Assembly (NCBI RefSeq): GCF_000718515.1
Contig: NZ_JNZS01000005.1
Location: 124,001 to 188,000 of the forward strand
Reading direction: 5' to 3'
DNA from: Micromonospora parva
GTDB lineage: Bacteria > Actinomycetota > Actinomycetes > Mycobacteriales > Micromonosporaceae
DNA: 64,000 nt
The notes beneath the pieces are model-generated. The model worked only from the letters and a program-made list of their open reading frames with translations. It ran no database searches and was not told the origin of the DNA. Shown here piece after piece: positions 7,863-17,725 of the stretch. The first letter of the stretch is position 1, and each line of letters starts with the position of its first letter. The position numbers and the translations under genes are program-made.

Positions 7863-9851
7863 GTGAGTACCGAGGATGTACAGGGAACGGTCCGCCTGGC
7901 AGCGAAGACGTTGCTTCACACCCTCGACCTGAGCAGCTACCCTCATGGGGTGGACCAGCGCGACGAACTCATTATCCCCGTCAACAAACTCATTGATTTT
8001 ACGCCGGCAAAGCTCGGTGCGCGGATCATCGAGTTTGACGATGTGGTGTGTTCAATCACGGGGCTTCCACAGTCGCAAATCTCGGCACGGCTGGAAAGTG
8101 CCGTGGTGGGCATCGGTGGCGACAATACTTCGTCGCGAGCGCTCCGTTTGTCGCTGCTAATCCTTCGCGACTACATTAACTCCGGATACTACCCACTTGT
8201 CCAAGACCGGAAGCTGGTCCTTGCTCCGCTCCTCGAGGCTCAGAACCTAGATGAGGTCCGCAGGCGGCACGCACTGAGGATGCTCTATCGCCAGGCGCGC
8301 CTCAACGCGGTAAGAGAGGCTAGTCAGCGGAAGGCGCTTGAAAAGTTCATTACCAGCCTGACCATGGTGGATTATCAACCGGGTAAGGTCGTGTCCGCGC
8401 TGGAGGAGGCTCCTCCCGATCTCTCCATCCAAATCGCGCAGTCGGGGTCTGCTCGCCTGCTTTGGCGGGGCGTACGGACAACCTGGTCCATGACACCAGA
8501 CGCCAGTGCGCCAGGTCGCGAAGTGTCAATCGTGCTGACTGATCGGCGTTGGCCGAGCACTCCGATGGCCGTCGCTCAGTTCCGCAATGTCGTTCCAGGT
8601 GTTCGGCAGCGAGACACCTGGCTGGGGATGACAGCCCGCAACGCGACTGGGGGAGCAGGCGGCTATGTCGATCGGCTTGCAAAGCAACCCGACGAACGAG
8701 CCGCAGTCGAGGCAACCGCAGCAGTGCTCCGAAACCTCCTCGGATCAGTGAACCTGGAGGGACTTCCCAGTATCTCGATGAAGGGCGGTGTGGATCAGGC
8801 GGATCAGTTGGCCGCGCTCGCCAGCGCGTCCCGTGATCGTTACAACCGCCTTCGCCAAGAGGGTCGCCCAGCCGAAGCACGCAAGCATCTGGCCATTACG
8901 AAGCGCGCAGAGACAGCCGCCAACCTTAGCCTAGGGCTTGCTGGTCTTTCTGAATGTCAGTCCGATCCCTATCCGAGTCGACTGATGCGGACCGATTCAG
9001 AAATCCGCCGGAGGGTTGACACGGGTCTGAGGAAACTCTGGCACTACCACATGGGATTTGTTGCGCTCGAGATGAGCATCTGCGGGGCGGCTCCGCCATT
9101 CGGGGCACTGCGTGTTGGTAAGTTGGCTGCCGCTCTTGCCGGAAGTGAAGTCGTGTTGAACGCTTGGGGCAGGGATCGTCCACTGGGGGAGATTGCCACC
9201 ACAGTGTATGAGCCCCACGTGCGAGATAAGGTGCCCAACCCTGGCCCCCTTGTGGTTTTCACGAGTGGTTTGTATCCAGGGCACAGTTCTCAATATAACC
9301 GCGCTTCCAGCGGCGCACGAAAGTGGCGCCGAATCGGCGAGACCATGGGGTATGGCTCTTTTCATGTGGCGGCCGACACGGTCGATGCAGTGGACGCCTT
9401 CAATGAGGCGGTAGATGGTTACTCTCACATCACACGAACCTTCGGAGAGGGGGCTAGCGCTCGTTTCCGGGCAATCGGGAAGGCGCTCTCGGGACTGGGT
9501 CTTCCCGACCTCCGCCGCCACGACACGCGAAGGCCTCTGTACGCCTTGTCGTTGGTTGAGGACCCCGGGGGAGTGTTGCTGGGATGGCGCCCTGCGCCGG
9601 CACCTGGCCGATTGGGTATCTCTGCCCAGGAGATCGCACATCAGTGGTGGGAGCGGTGGGTCAGGGGGCAGGTCTCTCAACTCGCCCGAGAAGCCCGTGT
9701 GGCACCTGACCTCCTGGATGAGCTACACGGGCTGCTACGCCAGGTCAACGAACTGGAAGCGGCGACGCCGCAGCCTCAATTTGCGGCACGCCAATTGTCG
9801 CTTTTGGACCAAATGGGACAGCGGCCTGTTGGTCTCGGCGAGGTCGGGTAG
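7863..9851 (+). CDS. DUF4338 (Druantia DruA-like) protein, first gene of cargo operon
   Basis: A 662-aa protein. The C-terminal half resembles the DUF4338 domain of the Druantia phage-defence protein DruA: GAAPPFGALRVGKLAAALAG at about 408-427, LVVFTSGLYPG, then SSQYNRASSG at 475-484, and a GYGSFHV segment. The function of this domain in defence is not established. The N-terminal half is not recognised. The GTG at 7863 is preferred because a GAGGAG site lies 11 nt upstream; an in-frame GTG at 7851 and a longer frame from 7746 are alternatives. It begins a four-gene operon with short gaps or overlaps, and codon use is A/T-richer than that of the flanking chromosome. The family call is from remembered motifs, not a search. 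Confidence 0.7.
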   Translation: MSTEDVQGTVRLAAKTLLHTLDLSSYPHGVDQRDELIIPVNKLIDFTPAKLGARIIEFDDVVCSITGLPQSQISARLESAVVGIGGDNTSSRALRLSLLILRDYINSGYYPLVQDRKLVLAPLLEAQNLDEVRRRHALRMLYRQARLNAVREASQRKALEKFITSLTMVDYQPGKVVSALEEAPPDLSIQIAQSGSARLLWRGVRTTWSMTPDASAPGREVSIVLTDRRWPSTPMAVAQFRNVVPGVRQRDTWLGMTARNATGGAGGYVDRLAKQPDERAAVEATAAVLRNLLGSVNLEGLPSISMKGGVDQADQLAALASASRDRYNRLRQEGRPAEARKHLAITKRAETAANLSLGLAGLSECQSDPYPSRLMRTDSEIRRRVDTGLRKLWHYHMGFVALEMSICGAAPPFGALRVGKLAAALAGSEVVLNAWGRDRPLGEIATTVYEPHVRDKVPNPGPLVVFTSGLYPGHSSQYNRASSGARKWRRIGETMGYGSFHVAADTVDAVDAFNEAVDGYSHITRTFGEGASARFRAIGKALSGLGLPDLRRHDTRRPLYALSLVEDPGGVLLGWRPAPAPGRLGISAQEIAHQWWERWVRGQVSQLAREARVAPDLLDELHGLLRQVNELEAATPQPQFAARQLSLLDQMGQRPVGLGEVG

Positions 9852-9887
9852 ATTCCCCGGACCGGTTCTTCAGAGGCTGAAGGGGTC

Positions 9888-11504
9888 GTGGTTCCGACGA
9901 GCGAGAGACTTGAAGCCCTCACTGCGCTGTTCAGACGGGGCGAGATCTACGCCGACTCATGGCCCGAGGACGTACGTCGGCGGCTGAACGTCGAAGACCC
10001 TTTGGCTGACCTCCTGGCCAGCGCTCTCGACAGTGGACGCCATGTAGTTCTCACAGGGAACGCCGGAGACGGTAAGAGCCACCTTGCTGTTACTGCTATG
10101 GCCGCAGCGAGGCGACGGAACACTCTAGAGCCTGACTCGGACGAGCCGCCACGTGTAAGACCTGGCGAGAGGGTGTTCATCCGTGATGCCGCGGCCGTGA
10201 GCGATGAGGCAATCCTTGCTTGGACCTCGGCTGCGCTCAGCGCAAGCGCTCAACTCGTCATTACCTTGAATGAAGGCCCCCTAGCCTCGCTGGCCGCTCT
10301 TCAACCTAACGGTGTCTATGCTCTGTTGCGGGACGTGGCCCACGCACGGGCGCGAGGTGACGAAGCCCCGGACCCTGATGGCTTCTTGTTGGTCAACCTT
10401 GCTGGGCGCCAACTGGTCCATGGCGAATTCGTCGCGAAGGCCTTGGACCGGTTGCTACCCGCCGTCGTGGCTTGCGAAGGTTGCCAAGATGTCACCACAT
10501 GTCCACGGACTGTCGGACGCGACCTGCTTCAATCCTCTAACACAGCAGCAGTTCGTCTAACAGAGTTGCTGCGCCTGTTGGCTCACTCCGGTACACGGAT
10601 GACGGCTCGGGACCTCTGGATGTTCCTGGTCGACCTATTTTTCGGCTGGGAATGCCCTCCCGCCGCCAGCGACATGGAGAGGCTTCCGGGATGGTGGTGG
10701 TCCCGCGTCTTCTCGGATGAGAACTGGCTCGGGAAGGCAATCTCCAGGGAATTTGACCCGGTCAACGCAGCTGAGGGCTCGGTCGACGTTCAGTTGTGGC
10801 TCGGAGATGCCATAGGAGCGGCCGTGCCACCTGCAGCCTTGCTGATTGCCCCGTTCCGCCAGCATGCCGAAGAATCAGGTGAAGCTCTCCGCGCCTTCAG
10901 TGCAGCAAAGAGGGCCTGGTTTTTCCTTTCGCCTCATGTTGACGCTGCAGCATTGGTGGCACGGCAATCCCGGATCCCAGGCTATACGAGCCTCCTAGAG
11001 GTGGCGCGGGAGGATTCTCTCGCTGCCGCTCGCCGCATCGTTGCCCTCATCAATAGGTACCGACTTAACGATAACGACGACCGGCGCCTCTACCTGAGCC
11101 AGCATCACGTGCTCACTGCTGTCGAACGCCCACGCGTCCTGGCAGCCAGTCAGACATACAATAGCGATGCTGTTCAGATCAGAATCCCCTACGCATCCGA
11201 AGACCACGGAGTGGATTCCGCTGGGTTTGTTCCTACTCGCCTTGAATTTGGATGGCCAGGGCAACGGGGCAATGTTCTAGTCGTCGACTACCCAACCTGG
11301 CTTCAGTTGCAGGAACAAAGGTCGATTCACGCAGATAGACGCCAAGAGGCGTTGGATGCTGCGCTAGACCTGTTCATCGGCAGTGCACCTGCCCGGCCTG
11401 ACGGTGATCCCCAGATTTCTGTATTCGACCACCGAACCGGCATTAGGACACGGATCACTGCCTTCAGCGGTAAGCATCCCGCATTCGAGGTGAACCGATG
11501 GTAG
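9888..11504 (+). CDS. DptF-like P-loop ATPase
   Basis: A 538-aa protein with a Walker A motif GNAGDGKSH at 57-65 and a probable Walker B region around LVITLNEGPL. A three-cysteine cluster, C196-x2-C199-x5-C205, may bind zinc. Size, N-terminal ATPase position and neighbours resemble DptF, an ATPase of the restriction half of the phosphorothioation (Dnd) system. GTG start with a GAGG-rich site upstream; the gene lies 36 nt after the DUF4338 gene and overlaps the next gene by 7 nt. Without a profile search the alternative is a generic AAA/STAND-type defence ATPase. Confidence 0.65.
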   Translation: MVPTSERLEALTALFRRGEIYADSWPEDVRRRLNVEDPLADLLASALDSGRHVVLTGNAGDGKSHLAVTAMAAARRRNTLEPDSDEPPRVRPGERVFIRDAAAVSDEAILAWTSAALSASAQLVITLNEGPLASLAALQPNGVYALLRDVAHARARGDEAPDPDGFLLVNLAGRQLVHGEFVAKALDRLLPAVVACEGCQDVTTCPRTVGRDLLQSSNTAAVRLTELLRLLAHSGTRMTARDLWMFLVDLFFGWECPPAASDMERLPGWWWSRVFSDENWLGKAISREFDPVNAAEGSVDVQLWLGDAIGAAVPPAALLIAPFRQHAEESGEALRAFSAAKRAWFFLSPHVDAAALVARQSRIPGYTSLLEVAREDSLAAARRIVALINRYRLNDNDDRRLYLSQHHVLTAVERPRVLAASQTYNSDAVQIRIPYASEDHGVDSAGFVPTRLEFGWPGQRGNVLVVDYPTWLQLQEQRSIHADRRQEALDAALDLFIGSAPARPDGDPQISVFDHRTGIRTRITAFSGKHPAFEVNRW

Positions 11505-12988
11505 AGGTGTCCGGTCTCGAACTGACACCCTGGTTTCAGAACAATGTATCCATGAAGCTTGGGTTTAGTACTGCGACTACAAGTGCAGATCCAGTCCATG
11601 TTCTTAGCGGCTTCCTTGGCGCTAGCTTCAAGGGGCCTCGTGCTCCACAACTAGCCCGGCAGATGGTCGCAAAGAAGGAGCGGTCCTGGTCCATCCCGAA
11701 CGAGGATATCGCTGCGGTCGCCGCTGCCGCCGAGCGGCCGGTCAACCTATCAGGCAGTCTCGGAGAATTAGAGGTCCTGCGTCAGGTAGTCCGTTCGCTC
11801 ATTGCCAGCGACGGTGCCGTCTTTCCCTCCAATCAGTCGTATCAAGTAGCGCATCCTGGGTTTGTTACGAATGATTGGACCGGAGGGGACATCGGCAAGC
11901 AGTGTGCGGCGCTTCTCCTGGAATACGGGGACGGCACTAAAGCGATGTCGTCGCTGATTGAGAGACTCTGCTCTCCGCAACCGAACCCGCTATGGGCGCT
12001 CCAAGCGGTTTTTTCCGGCCAGCCTAGCCCATCGGACTTCTCGATAGCGACACCTGTACGGGTACCGTGGGCCGAAGCAGAACCATGCCGTCAGTTGGCA
12101 CGTAACTTAGGCCGCCTCCTGCATCGCTGCGTAACCCTAGGCGCGACTGGTGTTGATAGCCTCTCCGGCTTGCGAGTCCTGGCAAACGCCTGCGAGTTCG
12201 TCTCTATCCTGATATACGCTCAAGTCCCTAGTTTGATGGGCCGGAGTCGCTCCCTCGCACCCCTTCTTGTCGCGGTGTCGGATGAGGCGCCAACTGTCAG
12301 AGAGGTTTCGGCGCGCGTCTCGGTCCCAGCAGTGCATGGGGCAATGGATACGTGGATTGCCGAGATGCTTCAAGCTGAGGTTGTCGAGCGTTTGGGTGGG
12401 GCGGTATCAGACCGCAGGACCGTCGAGAGGTTCCTGTTAAAAACGCTGCCTTACTCACGAGGCGCAAAGATTGCCCGCTCGGCCCGGAGCGAACAGATGA
12501 TAGCGAACGCTCCGGCAATGCTAAGCCAACTGGAATCTGGCCATCAAAATGAGGACCTGGCCTTTCCGGCGGCTCTCGTGTTGCTCGACCTTTTGCGGAC
12601 AACTATGTCCCAGAGCTACGATGGATGGTTCGATCACCATGCTCGTCGCTGCGGTTTTCTTGCGCCTCGCCGCGGCCGGTCAGCCAAGCGTTTGTGTGTA
12701 GAGGCACCGCTTGTCACAACGTTGGTCTTAGCGGGGCTCGACGACGATGAAACCCAAGTGGAGTACGGGCTGTGGCTCGAACGGCTCTCGTCGCGATTCG
12801 GTATTCACGTGGGGCCGAATGACGTTACGAGGACAATGGTTCCACGGGCGTCTGAGGCTGACTTAGAGTCAAACCATGATGCCCTCTCCTTGCTCCTGGC
12901 ACGGGTCGGTCTGGCGCGTGCGTACAGCGACAATACGGTGGAAGTACTAAGCCCGCTTCCGGTTCGAACGGAGTACGATGGCTCCTAA
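11498..12988 (+). CDS. Uncharacterised cargo-operon protein in the DptG position
   Basis: A 496-aa protein with no motif I recognise. It looks soluble, with no membrane helices or signal peptide, and contains many short Leu/Ala-rich helices. It lies between the DptF-like ATPase (7-nt overlap) and the FtsK-like motor (11-nt overlap), the place DptG occupies in dptFGH operons, so it may be a structural partner linking ATPase and motor. That role is inferred from position only. Confidence 0.6.
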   Translation: MVEVSGLELTPWFQNNVSMKLGFSTATTSADPVHVLSGFLGASFKGPRAPQLARQMVAKKERSWSIPNEDIAAVAAAAERPVNLSGSLGELEVLRQVVRSLIASDGAVFPSNQSYQVAHPGFVTNDWTGGDIGKQCAALLLEYGDGTKAMSSLIERLCSPQPNPLWALQAVFSGQPSPSDFSIATPVRVPWAEAEPCRQLARNLGRLLHRCVTLGATGVDSLSGLRVLANACEFVSILIYAQVPSLMGRSRSLAPLLVAVSDEAPTVREVSARVSVPAVHGAMDTWIAEMLQAEVVERLGGAVSDRRTVERFLLKTLPYSRGAKIARSARSEQMIANAPAMLSQLESGHQNEDLAFPAALVLLDLLRTTMSQSYDGWFDHHARRCGFLAPRRGRSAKRLCVEAPLVTTLVLAGLDDDETQVEYGLWLERLSSRFGIHVGPNDVTRTMVPRASEADLESNHDALSLLLARVGLARAYSDNTVEVLSPLPVRTEYDGS

Positions 12989-15900
12989 TGCATCCCCGGT
13001 CACCGGAGGTAGCTTGCTCGCCCAAGCAGTTACCGAAACAATCGTTCGCCGCCTGAAATCGGGACTAGGGTTCCTGCGACTTCCGCAGATCGCAACTCCG
13101 CTTCCAGTGGGCGAAATCCTCGGTCGAGTCTCGCTATCCGTTCCGGAACTTTGGATCTGCGATTTTACTGAATCTGTAGCGTCGAGCGACCGATCTACCA
13201 GCGATGTCCGCACCACCGTTCGGTGGCGCAACGAGGGTCGAATGCCCTTGCTGATAGTTGGAGATTTGAATCGAAACCGTGCTCGCGGCCTAGCGAACGT
13301 CGCTCAGGTCTCGGCGACTGAAGTGCGGGGACGCATCTTCGATACCCTCACAGAGAGTACAGCCTCTGACTTTAGTATCCAGATTCGACCGCTACTTCGA
13401 TCGCTGCGTTCATGGGACTTGCCCTTGGACATGGTTGCAGACTACTGCGCGTCCCTTTTCCCCCTAGGAGCTGGCAGCGGCGACCAAGCGCGACAAGAGC
13501 TTTGGCGTCTTGGCTTCTTGCCGGATCTCTCATTCGCAAAGATCGAACGGAGCCGACTGCGACTGAACCAACAGACGGTGGACCGGATTAGATCCTCGGA
13601 TCTGGCCGAGTTGCAGCGACTAGTCTCTTCTAGCGCCCCAAGCTATTCTGTACTCCGCAGGTTCGCCAGGACTAACGACATTAGGCTCCTCGCTCGCTTG
13701 AATCTCGACGACGTGATAGAGGCGCTCTCAAAGTCGAAGCGCCGGCCGGCCGGGGGCCGCTCTGAGAACAAGCCGAAGCAGACACCAGAGCCTTCCCGTA
13801 CGCCCGACCTTGTTGATTTGGTCTTGGGCGACGGTGTTGAGGAAGAGGCGCTTCTGCACGCCGTGCAGTCTCAGTCTGGGCAGACGCTTGAGGTTGGCGG
13901 CGACCGCGTTGCGTGGTCTGGCTCTACCCTTACGGACATCCTAGATGACCCTTCTATTTCCGAAGCGGCTGCAAGTACTCGCGAGACGGGTGCCGTAGAC
14001 AGCACAATGTCCGAAATTCGGCCTGACGAAAATGGCGCAGGTCTTGAAGGATCGGATGAAAGCGGCCTGACGGACACTGAGGAAATCTCTGACAACTGGC
14101 AGGCGGACTTCTACTCCCAGGTTGCCGGAGGCGTCAAAAGTGGGGGTGGGGTTCAATGGGTTGGAATGAGGGAAATCGCTGAATTCATTGAAGAGCTCGC
14201 GCTAGATGCCCCTGCTCCTGCATCTGACGCATTGGCAGCATTCCAGCAAATCGCAAACGCTCGTGCGGACCTGTCGCCTTACGCAGGATCGATCGCCAGC
14301 GAGGGCGTCCGCCTCCTGTTTGCCTCAGACAAACTACTGAGTCAAGCCGATAACCTAATCTCCGGCTGGGACGACTTGTGGGATGCCCTACGCCGGCTGC
14401 AGGATGGTTTGCCTGCCGAGGTCCGTACAGAAGTCCGCCGCATAGCGAACGCCCTTACTCTCGTCGATCTCGTTGTTGAGTCGCCTGGTGACGGCCTCCA
14501 GGTACGGCTTTTGCCGCTTCATCCGGCTGTTATTGAACCACGAGCCCGCGCCGCGCGACTCTTCCTGGATGAGGCAAGGTCGGGAGAGGTCGACCCCGAA
14601 TTCGTCGAGACCGTCTCCGTGAATCTTGACCCTGCTGCGCCGTCCATCGGAATTGTGTATCAAAACACGCCAGAAGCGTTGGCCTTTGCCGGCATCCACG
14701 GGACGGGTCTCCCGATGTACGCTAAGCGCCGGCTTGCGTCGGGGACGGACGAGACTGTTCGGCTGGTGAGGCAAATAATCGATAGATTTGTTGCTGTTCA
14801 TCCATTTGCCGAGGTTAGCTTCAGCGTAGCTCTTGTCAACCCCACGGCAGCGGTGGTCTCTCGTCTGTATCAGTCTTATGCGCACGATCCTAAGGCGCGA
14901 TTCGAGCAGATTCGTGTCCGAGTCTTTGCTGAGATTGGAGCTGCTCAAGTTCGTGAAGACATCGCTAAGACGGCAGCCAGCGACGTAGACGAACCCGCAG
15001 GCAAAATCTTCATCGATGTGGTCGAGGGGTCACCCAGTCCCGAAAGCCTACGGGCCGGAGGCTCACCTCACCTACTAGTGATGTTTAACGTCTCCGACAA
15101 GGGTGACGCGACGTTCGGGGCGCTCTGGGAGTCTCCGCAGCAGGGCAGTGTTGTTTCGGAATGGAAGTTTGTTCCGCTACGCAGGATGACCGTCATCAAG
15201 CCGTCGCCGTCCGGACGTCTAGCGACGCTCCTCAACAAGCAGGCCGAGCTCGCCGCCGGTGGGCAGGCTGAGTTGCAGCGAAGCCCGTTACTTAGGGATC
15301 GAGAAGAGGTGGAACTCGCCTCCCTTGGAGGAGAGGCCACTTGGCTCGTTCTCGTCGAGCCGACTAGCGCCCTGGCGGCACCTGAGAAACTTGACGATCG
15401 CCTGACTCTGGTCGGGAGACTGGGCAGCGGTGCCCATACTGCTTACGTATATGGTCATAGCGCCCGCCTACTGGTTCAGCCGGCATTGTCGATGTTGCAG
15501 GGCAACAGTTGGTTGGATCCCGAGCCGGACGCTCTTCTGACATTTCTCACAACGACCGTACAGAGAGCGTTACCGGAGGGGCTGCTCGGATTTTTCGGAT
15601 CCAGCGGGGCATTTCGGGATGACGCGGTACTCGGACGAATTGGCGTAGCGGCGGTGTTGGCTGATCTCCAAGACCGCGATGACGATGCGCTGGTGATCAG
15701 CCTTGATACGGAAACCGCGAGTCAATGGCTTCAGAGGCGTCCCACCAACAAGCGAGCCGACCTTCTTTCCTTTAGTTGGCCAGATGGTCGGCCACGGGTC
15801 GAGGCGATCGAGGTAAAGGCGACTAAGGATCTTCATCCTGATCGCATTCCGGGGCCAGTTTTTGAAGCAGCGAAGCAGGTGCGCGAGATGCTCGATGTGC

Positions 15901-17519
15901 TTCGGGGCATCTTCGGCGCATCCACTGGTGATCCGTTCGCTGCGAGTCGTCGTGAGATCTTGAAGAGACAGGTTTTCCTCGAGGCCCTGCAACAGTGGGA
16001 AGTTCTGCGTCTTGCCGACTGGGAGAGATACCGTCAACGCATCGCCAAGCTGAACGCGGCGTTTGAGGTAGGCCCGCCGAACACTTCTGTTGAGATTGCA
16101 GGTCGCGTTGTAGTCGTTGGTCCAGATGCCCCGAAAGGTCCCTACCCTTTGCATGTAGGGGACGATAAGTTGCCGCTTGAGGTGCTTGGTGGAGAGTGGC
16201 TTCGGCGCGCCCTGCGGCATGGCCGTAGCTATACGGTCATCCCTGCCGAACTCGGTGATCTGCTGCCGGATGACGTCAACCCGCTCGGGGAGTTGTCGCA
16301 CGAACGAGCTTCCAACTCCGGCGGTAAGGGCGATCTAGCTGACCCTGCAAGCGGCTCCGACACGAGAAATCTGGCGCAGGCAACAGCGGAAAAAACTGGC
16401 GAAGCGACCAGTCCGGCGGCCACGAGCAGCAGTAGCGAGGCGCTTTCCCGACGCGTCGCTGCCGCTTTGCATGCTCGACAGGTTCCTGTACGTCGACTGG
16501 ACCCGGCTGACATCACGGAGGGTCCGTCCGTCGTCCGAGTCCCGTTCGAGCTAGAAGCTGGCGCCCGCCTCTCCACGCTCGCTTCCCAGGAAGCGGATCT
16601 AGCTCGTGATCTGGGAGTGCCAAGCATTCGGGTTGATAACCTACCCGGGCGGGCACGATATGCCGTTCTTGAGTTGCCGCGGGAGAGCCGTACTATCGCG
16701 GATGTAGCTTCATTGAATCGGCCAACTGGACCTGCTGTATCTATAGCCTTGGGAAGCGACCTTAGCTTCAGTCCGTTCTGGCTTCAGCTTTCGGAGCTAC
16801 CGCACCTGCTTATCGGTGGCACTACCGGTAGCGGCAAGAGCATGCTCATCCGATCGATACTGTGGCAACTGACGCGATTGTACGGGCCGGACGACCTAGA
16901 TCTTGTCCTGATTGACGCCAAGGGCATGAATGACTACCGAGACCTTGCCCGTGCGCCGCAGGTCAGGAGTTCGACGGACTACCATCTCGGTGCGACCGGG
17001 GCGTTTGATCTTCTCCTGGATATCGTTGATCGTCGACTGCCTGAGAGGGTCGCAGAGTTTAATCGATATGCGGAGGAAGCTCTTGGGCGTCCGGTGCCTC
17101 AACTATTCACCGACATCGTATCGCTTGCCAAGGATTCACTGGATCAAGGCATTCGTCCGCCGATGCGTCCTTTCGTCGTAGTGATTGATGAATTCGCCGA
17201 ACTTGCGCTGTCGTCTGCCGATAAGCGGCGGTTCGAGACAGTTGTTACGCGATTCGTTCAACGGGCGCGGGCGGTCGGTGGGCACTTGATTGCAGCCACC
17301 CAACGTCCGAGTGTTGAGATCGTTCCTGGGATCATGAAGGCCAACTTCGCTCGAGTCAGCTTGCGCGTTCAAAGTGCGGTAGACAGCCGAGTAATCATCG
17401 ACTCAGCCGGCGCCGAAACTCTCCTGCCGCGAGGTGACATGTTGTATTCATCGCCAGAGCTTGGGCTCGTGCGGCTTCAAGGGTTTGCTGCTCACGGGCC
17501 TTATCCGCCCGTGGTATAG
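12978..17519 (+). CDS. DptH-like protein: nuclease-like motif plus FtsK/HerA-type motor
   Basis: A 1513-aa protein. The first 880 or so residues have no recognised domain. At 926-949 a PD-(D/E)xK-like core appears: D928 in RADLLSF, then E945-V-K947 in EAIEVKAT. A Ser/Ala-rich linker follows (about 1110-1160). The C-terminal part is an FtsK-type motor with Walker A GTTGSGKS at 1281-1288, Walker B VVVIDE at 1400-1405 and a sensor-like AATQRP. No FtsK gamma DNA-reading domain follows. It resembles DptH of dptFGH systems. As a motor fused to a probable nuclease it would be the effector of the operon. The ATG overlaps the previous gene by 11 nt. Confidence 0.7.
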   Translation: MAPNASPVTGGSLLAQAVTETIVRRLKSGLGFLRLPQIATPLPVGEILGRVSLSVPELWICDFTESVASSDRSTSDVRTTVRWRNEGRMPLLIVGDLNRNRARGLANVAQVSATEVRGRIFDTLTESTASDFSIQIRPLLRSLRSWDLPLDMVADYCASLFPLGAGSGDQARQELWRLGFLPDLSFAKIERSRLRLNQQTVDRIRSSDLAELQRLVSSSAPSYSVLRRFARTNDIRLLARLNLDDVIEALSKSKRRPAGGRSENKPKQTPEPSRTPDLVDLVLGDGVEEEALLHAVQSQSGQTLEVGGDRVAWSGSTLTDILDDPSISEAAASTRETGAVDSTMSEIRPDENGAGLEGSDESGLTDTEEISDNWQADFYSQVAGGVKSGGGVQWVGMREIAEFIEELALDAPAPASDALAAFQQIANARADLSPYAGSIASEGVRLLFASDKLLSQADNLISGWDDLWDALRRLQDGLPAEVRTEVRRIANALTLVDLVVESPGDGLQVRLLPLHPAVIEPRARAARLFLDEARSGEVDPEFVETVSVNLDPAAPSIGIVYQNTPEALAFAGIHGTGLPMYAKRRLASGTDETVRLVRQIIDRFVAVHPFAEVSFSVALVNPTAAVVSRLYQSYAHDPKARFEQIRVRVFAEIGAAQVREDIAKTAASDVDEPAGKIFIDVVEGSPSPESLRAGGSPHLLVMFNVSDKGDATFGALWESPQQGSVVSEWKFVPLRRMTVIKPSPSGRLATLLNKQAELAAGGQAELQRSPLLRDREEVELASLGGEATWLVLVEPTSALAAPEKLDDRLTLVGRLGSGAHTAYVYGHSARLLVQPALSMLQGNSWLDPEPDALLTFLTTTVQRALPEGLLGFFGSSGAFRDDAVLGRIGVAAVLADLQDRDDDALVISLDTETASQWLQRRPTNKRADLLSFSWPDGRPRVEAIEVKATKDLHPDRIPGPVFEAAKQVREMLDVLRGIFGASTGDPFAASRREILKRQVFLEALQQWEVLRLADWERYRQRIAKLNAAFEVGPPNTSVEIAGRVVVVGPDAPKGPYPLHVGDDKLPLEVLGGEWLRRALRHGRSYTVIPAELGDLLPDDVNPLGELSHERASNSGGKGDLADPASGSDTRNLAQATAEKTGEATSPAATSSSSEALSRRVAAALHARQVPVRRLDPADITEGPSVVRVPFELEAGARLSTLASQEADLARDLGVPSIRVDNLPGRARYAVLELPRESRTIADVASLNRPTGPAVSIALGSDLSFSPFWLQLSELPHLLIGGTTGSGKSMLIRSILWQLTRLYGPDDLDLVLIDAKGMNDYRDLARAPQVRSSTDYHLGATGAFDLLLDIVDRRLPERVAEFNRYAEEALGRPVPQLFTDIVSLAKDSLDQGIRPPMRPFVVVIDEFAELALSSADKRRFETVVTRFVQRARAVGGHLIAATQRPSVEIVPGIMKANFARVSLRVQSAVDSRVIIDSAGAETLLPRGDMLYSSPELGLVRLQGFAAHGPYPPVV

Positions 17520-17725
17520 GACGGACGGGCTTCGGTTTGAAGGCTGCCAACATGCAGTCTTCTCGCGCTACCGTCTTGCATGGTTGCGGTCTGCTATCTC
17601 TCGCGGTGGGCCGCCGCCGGTCCAGCCACAACGGCCCAGGCGTTGACGGCTTATGCGGGCAACTGCAGCAGGTGCGGCCCTGTCTGGCTTCGCAGCAGGG
17701 TGCGACGCCATGAATACTGAGGGTC

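Noticed and set aside
7863..17519. Complete Dnd phosphorothioation system
   Set aside because: No cysteine desulfurase, PAPS reductase-like or other dndA-E genes are visible in the window.
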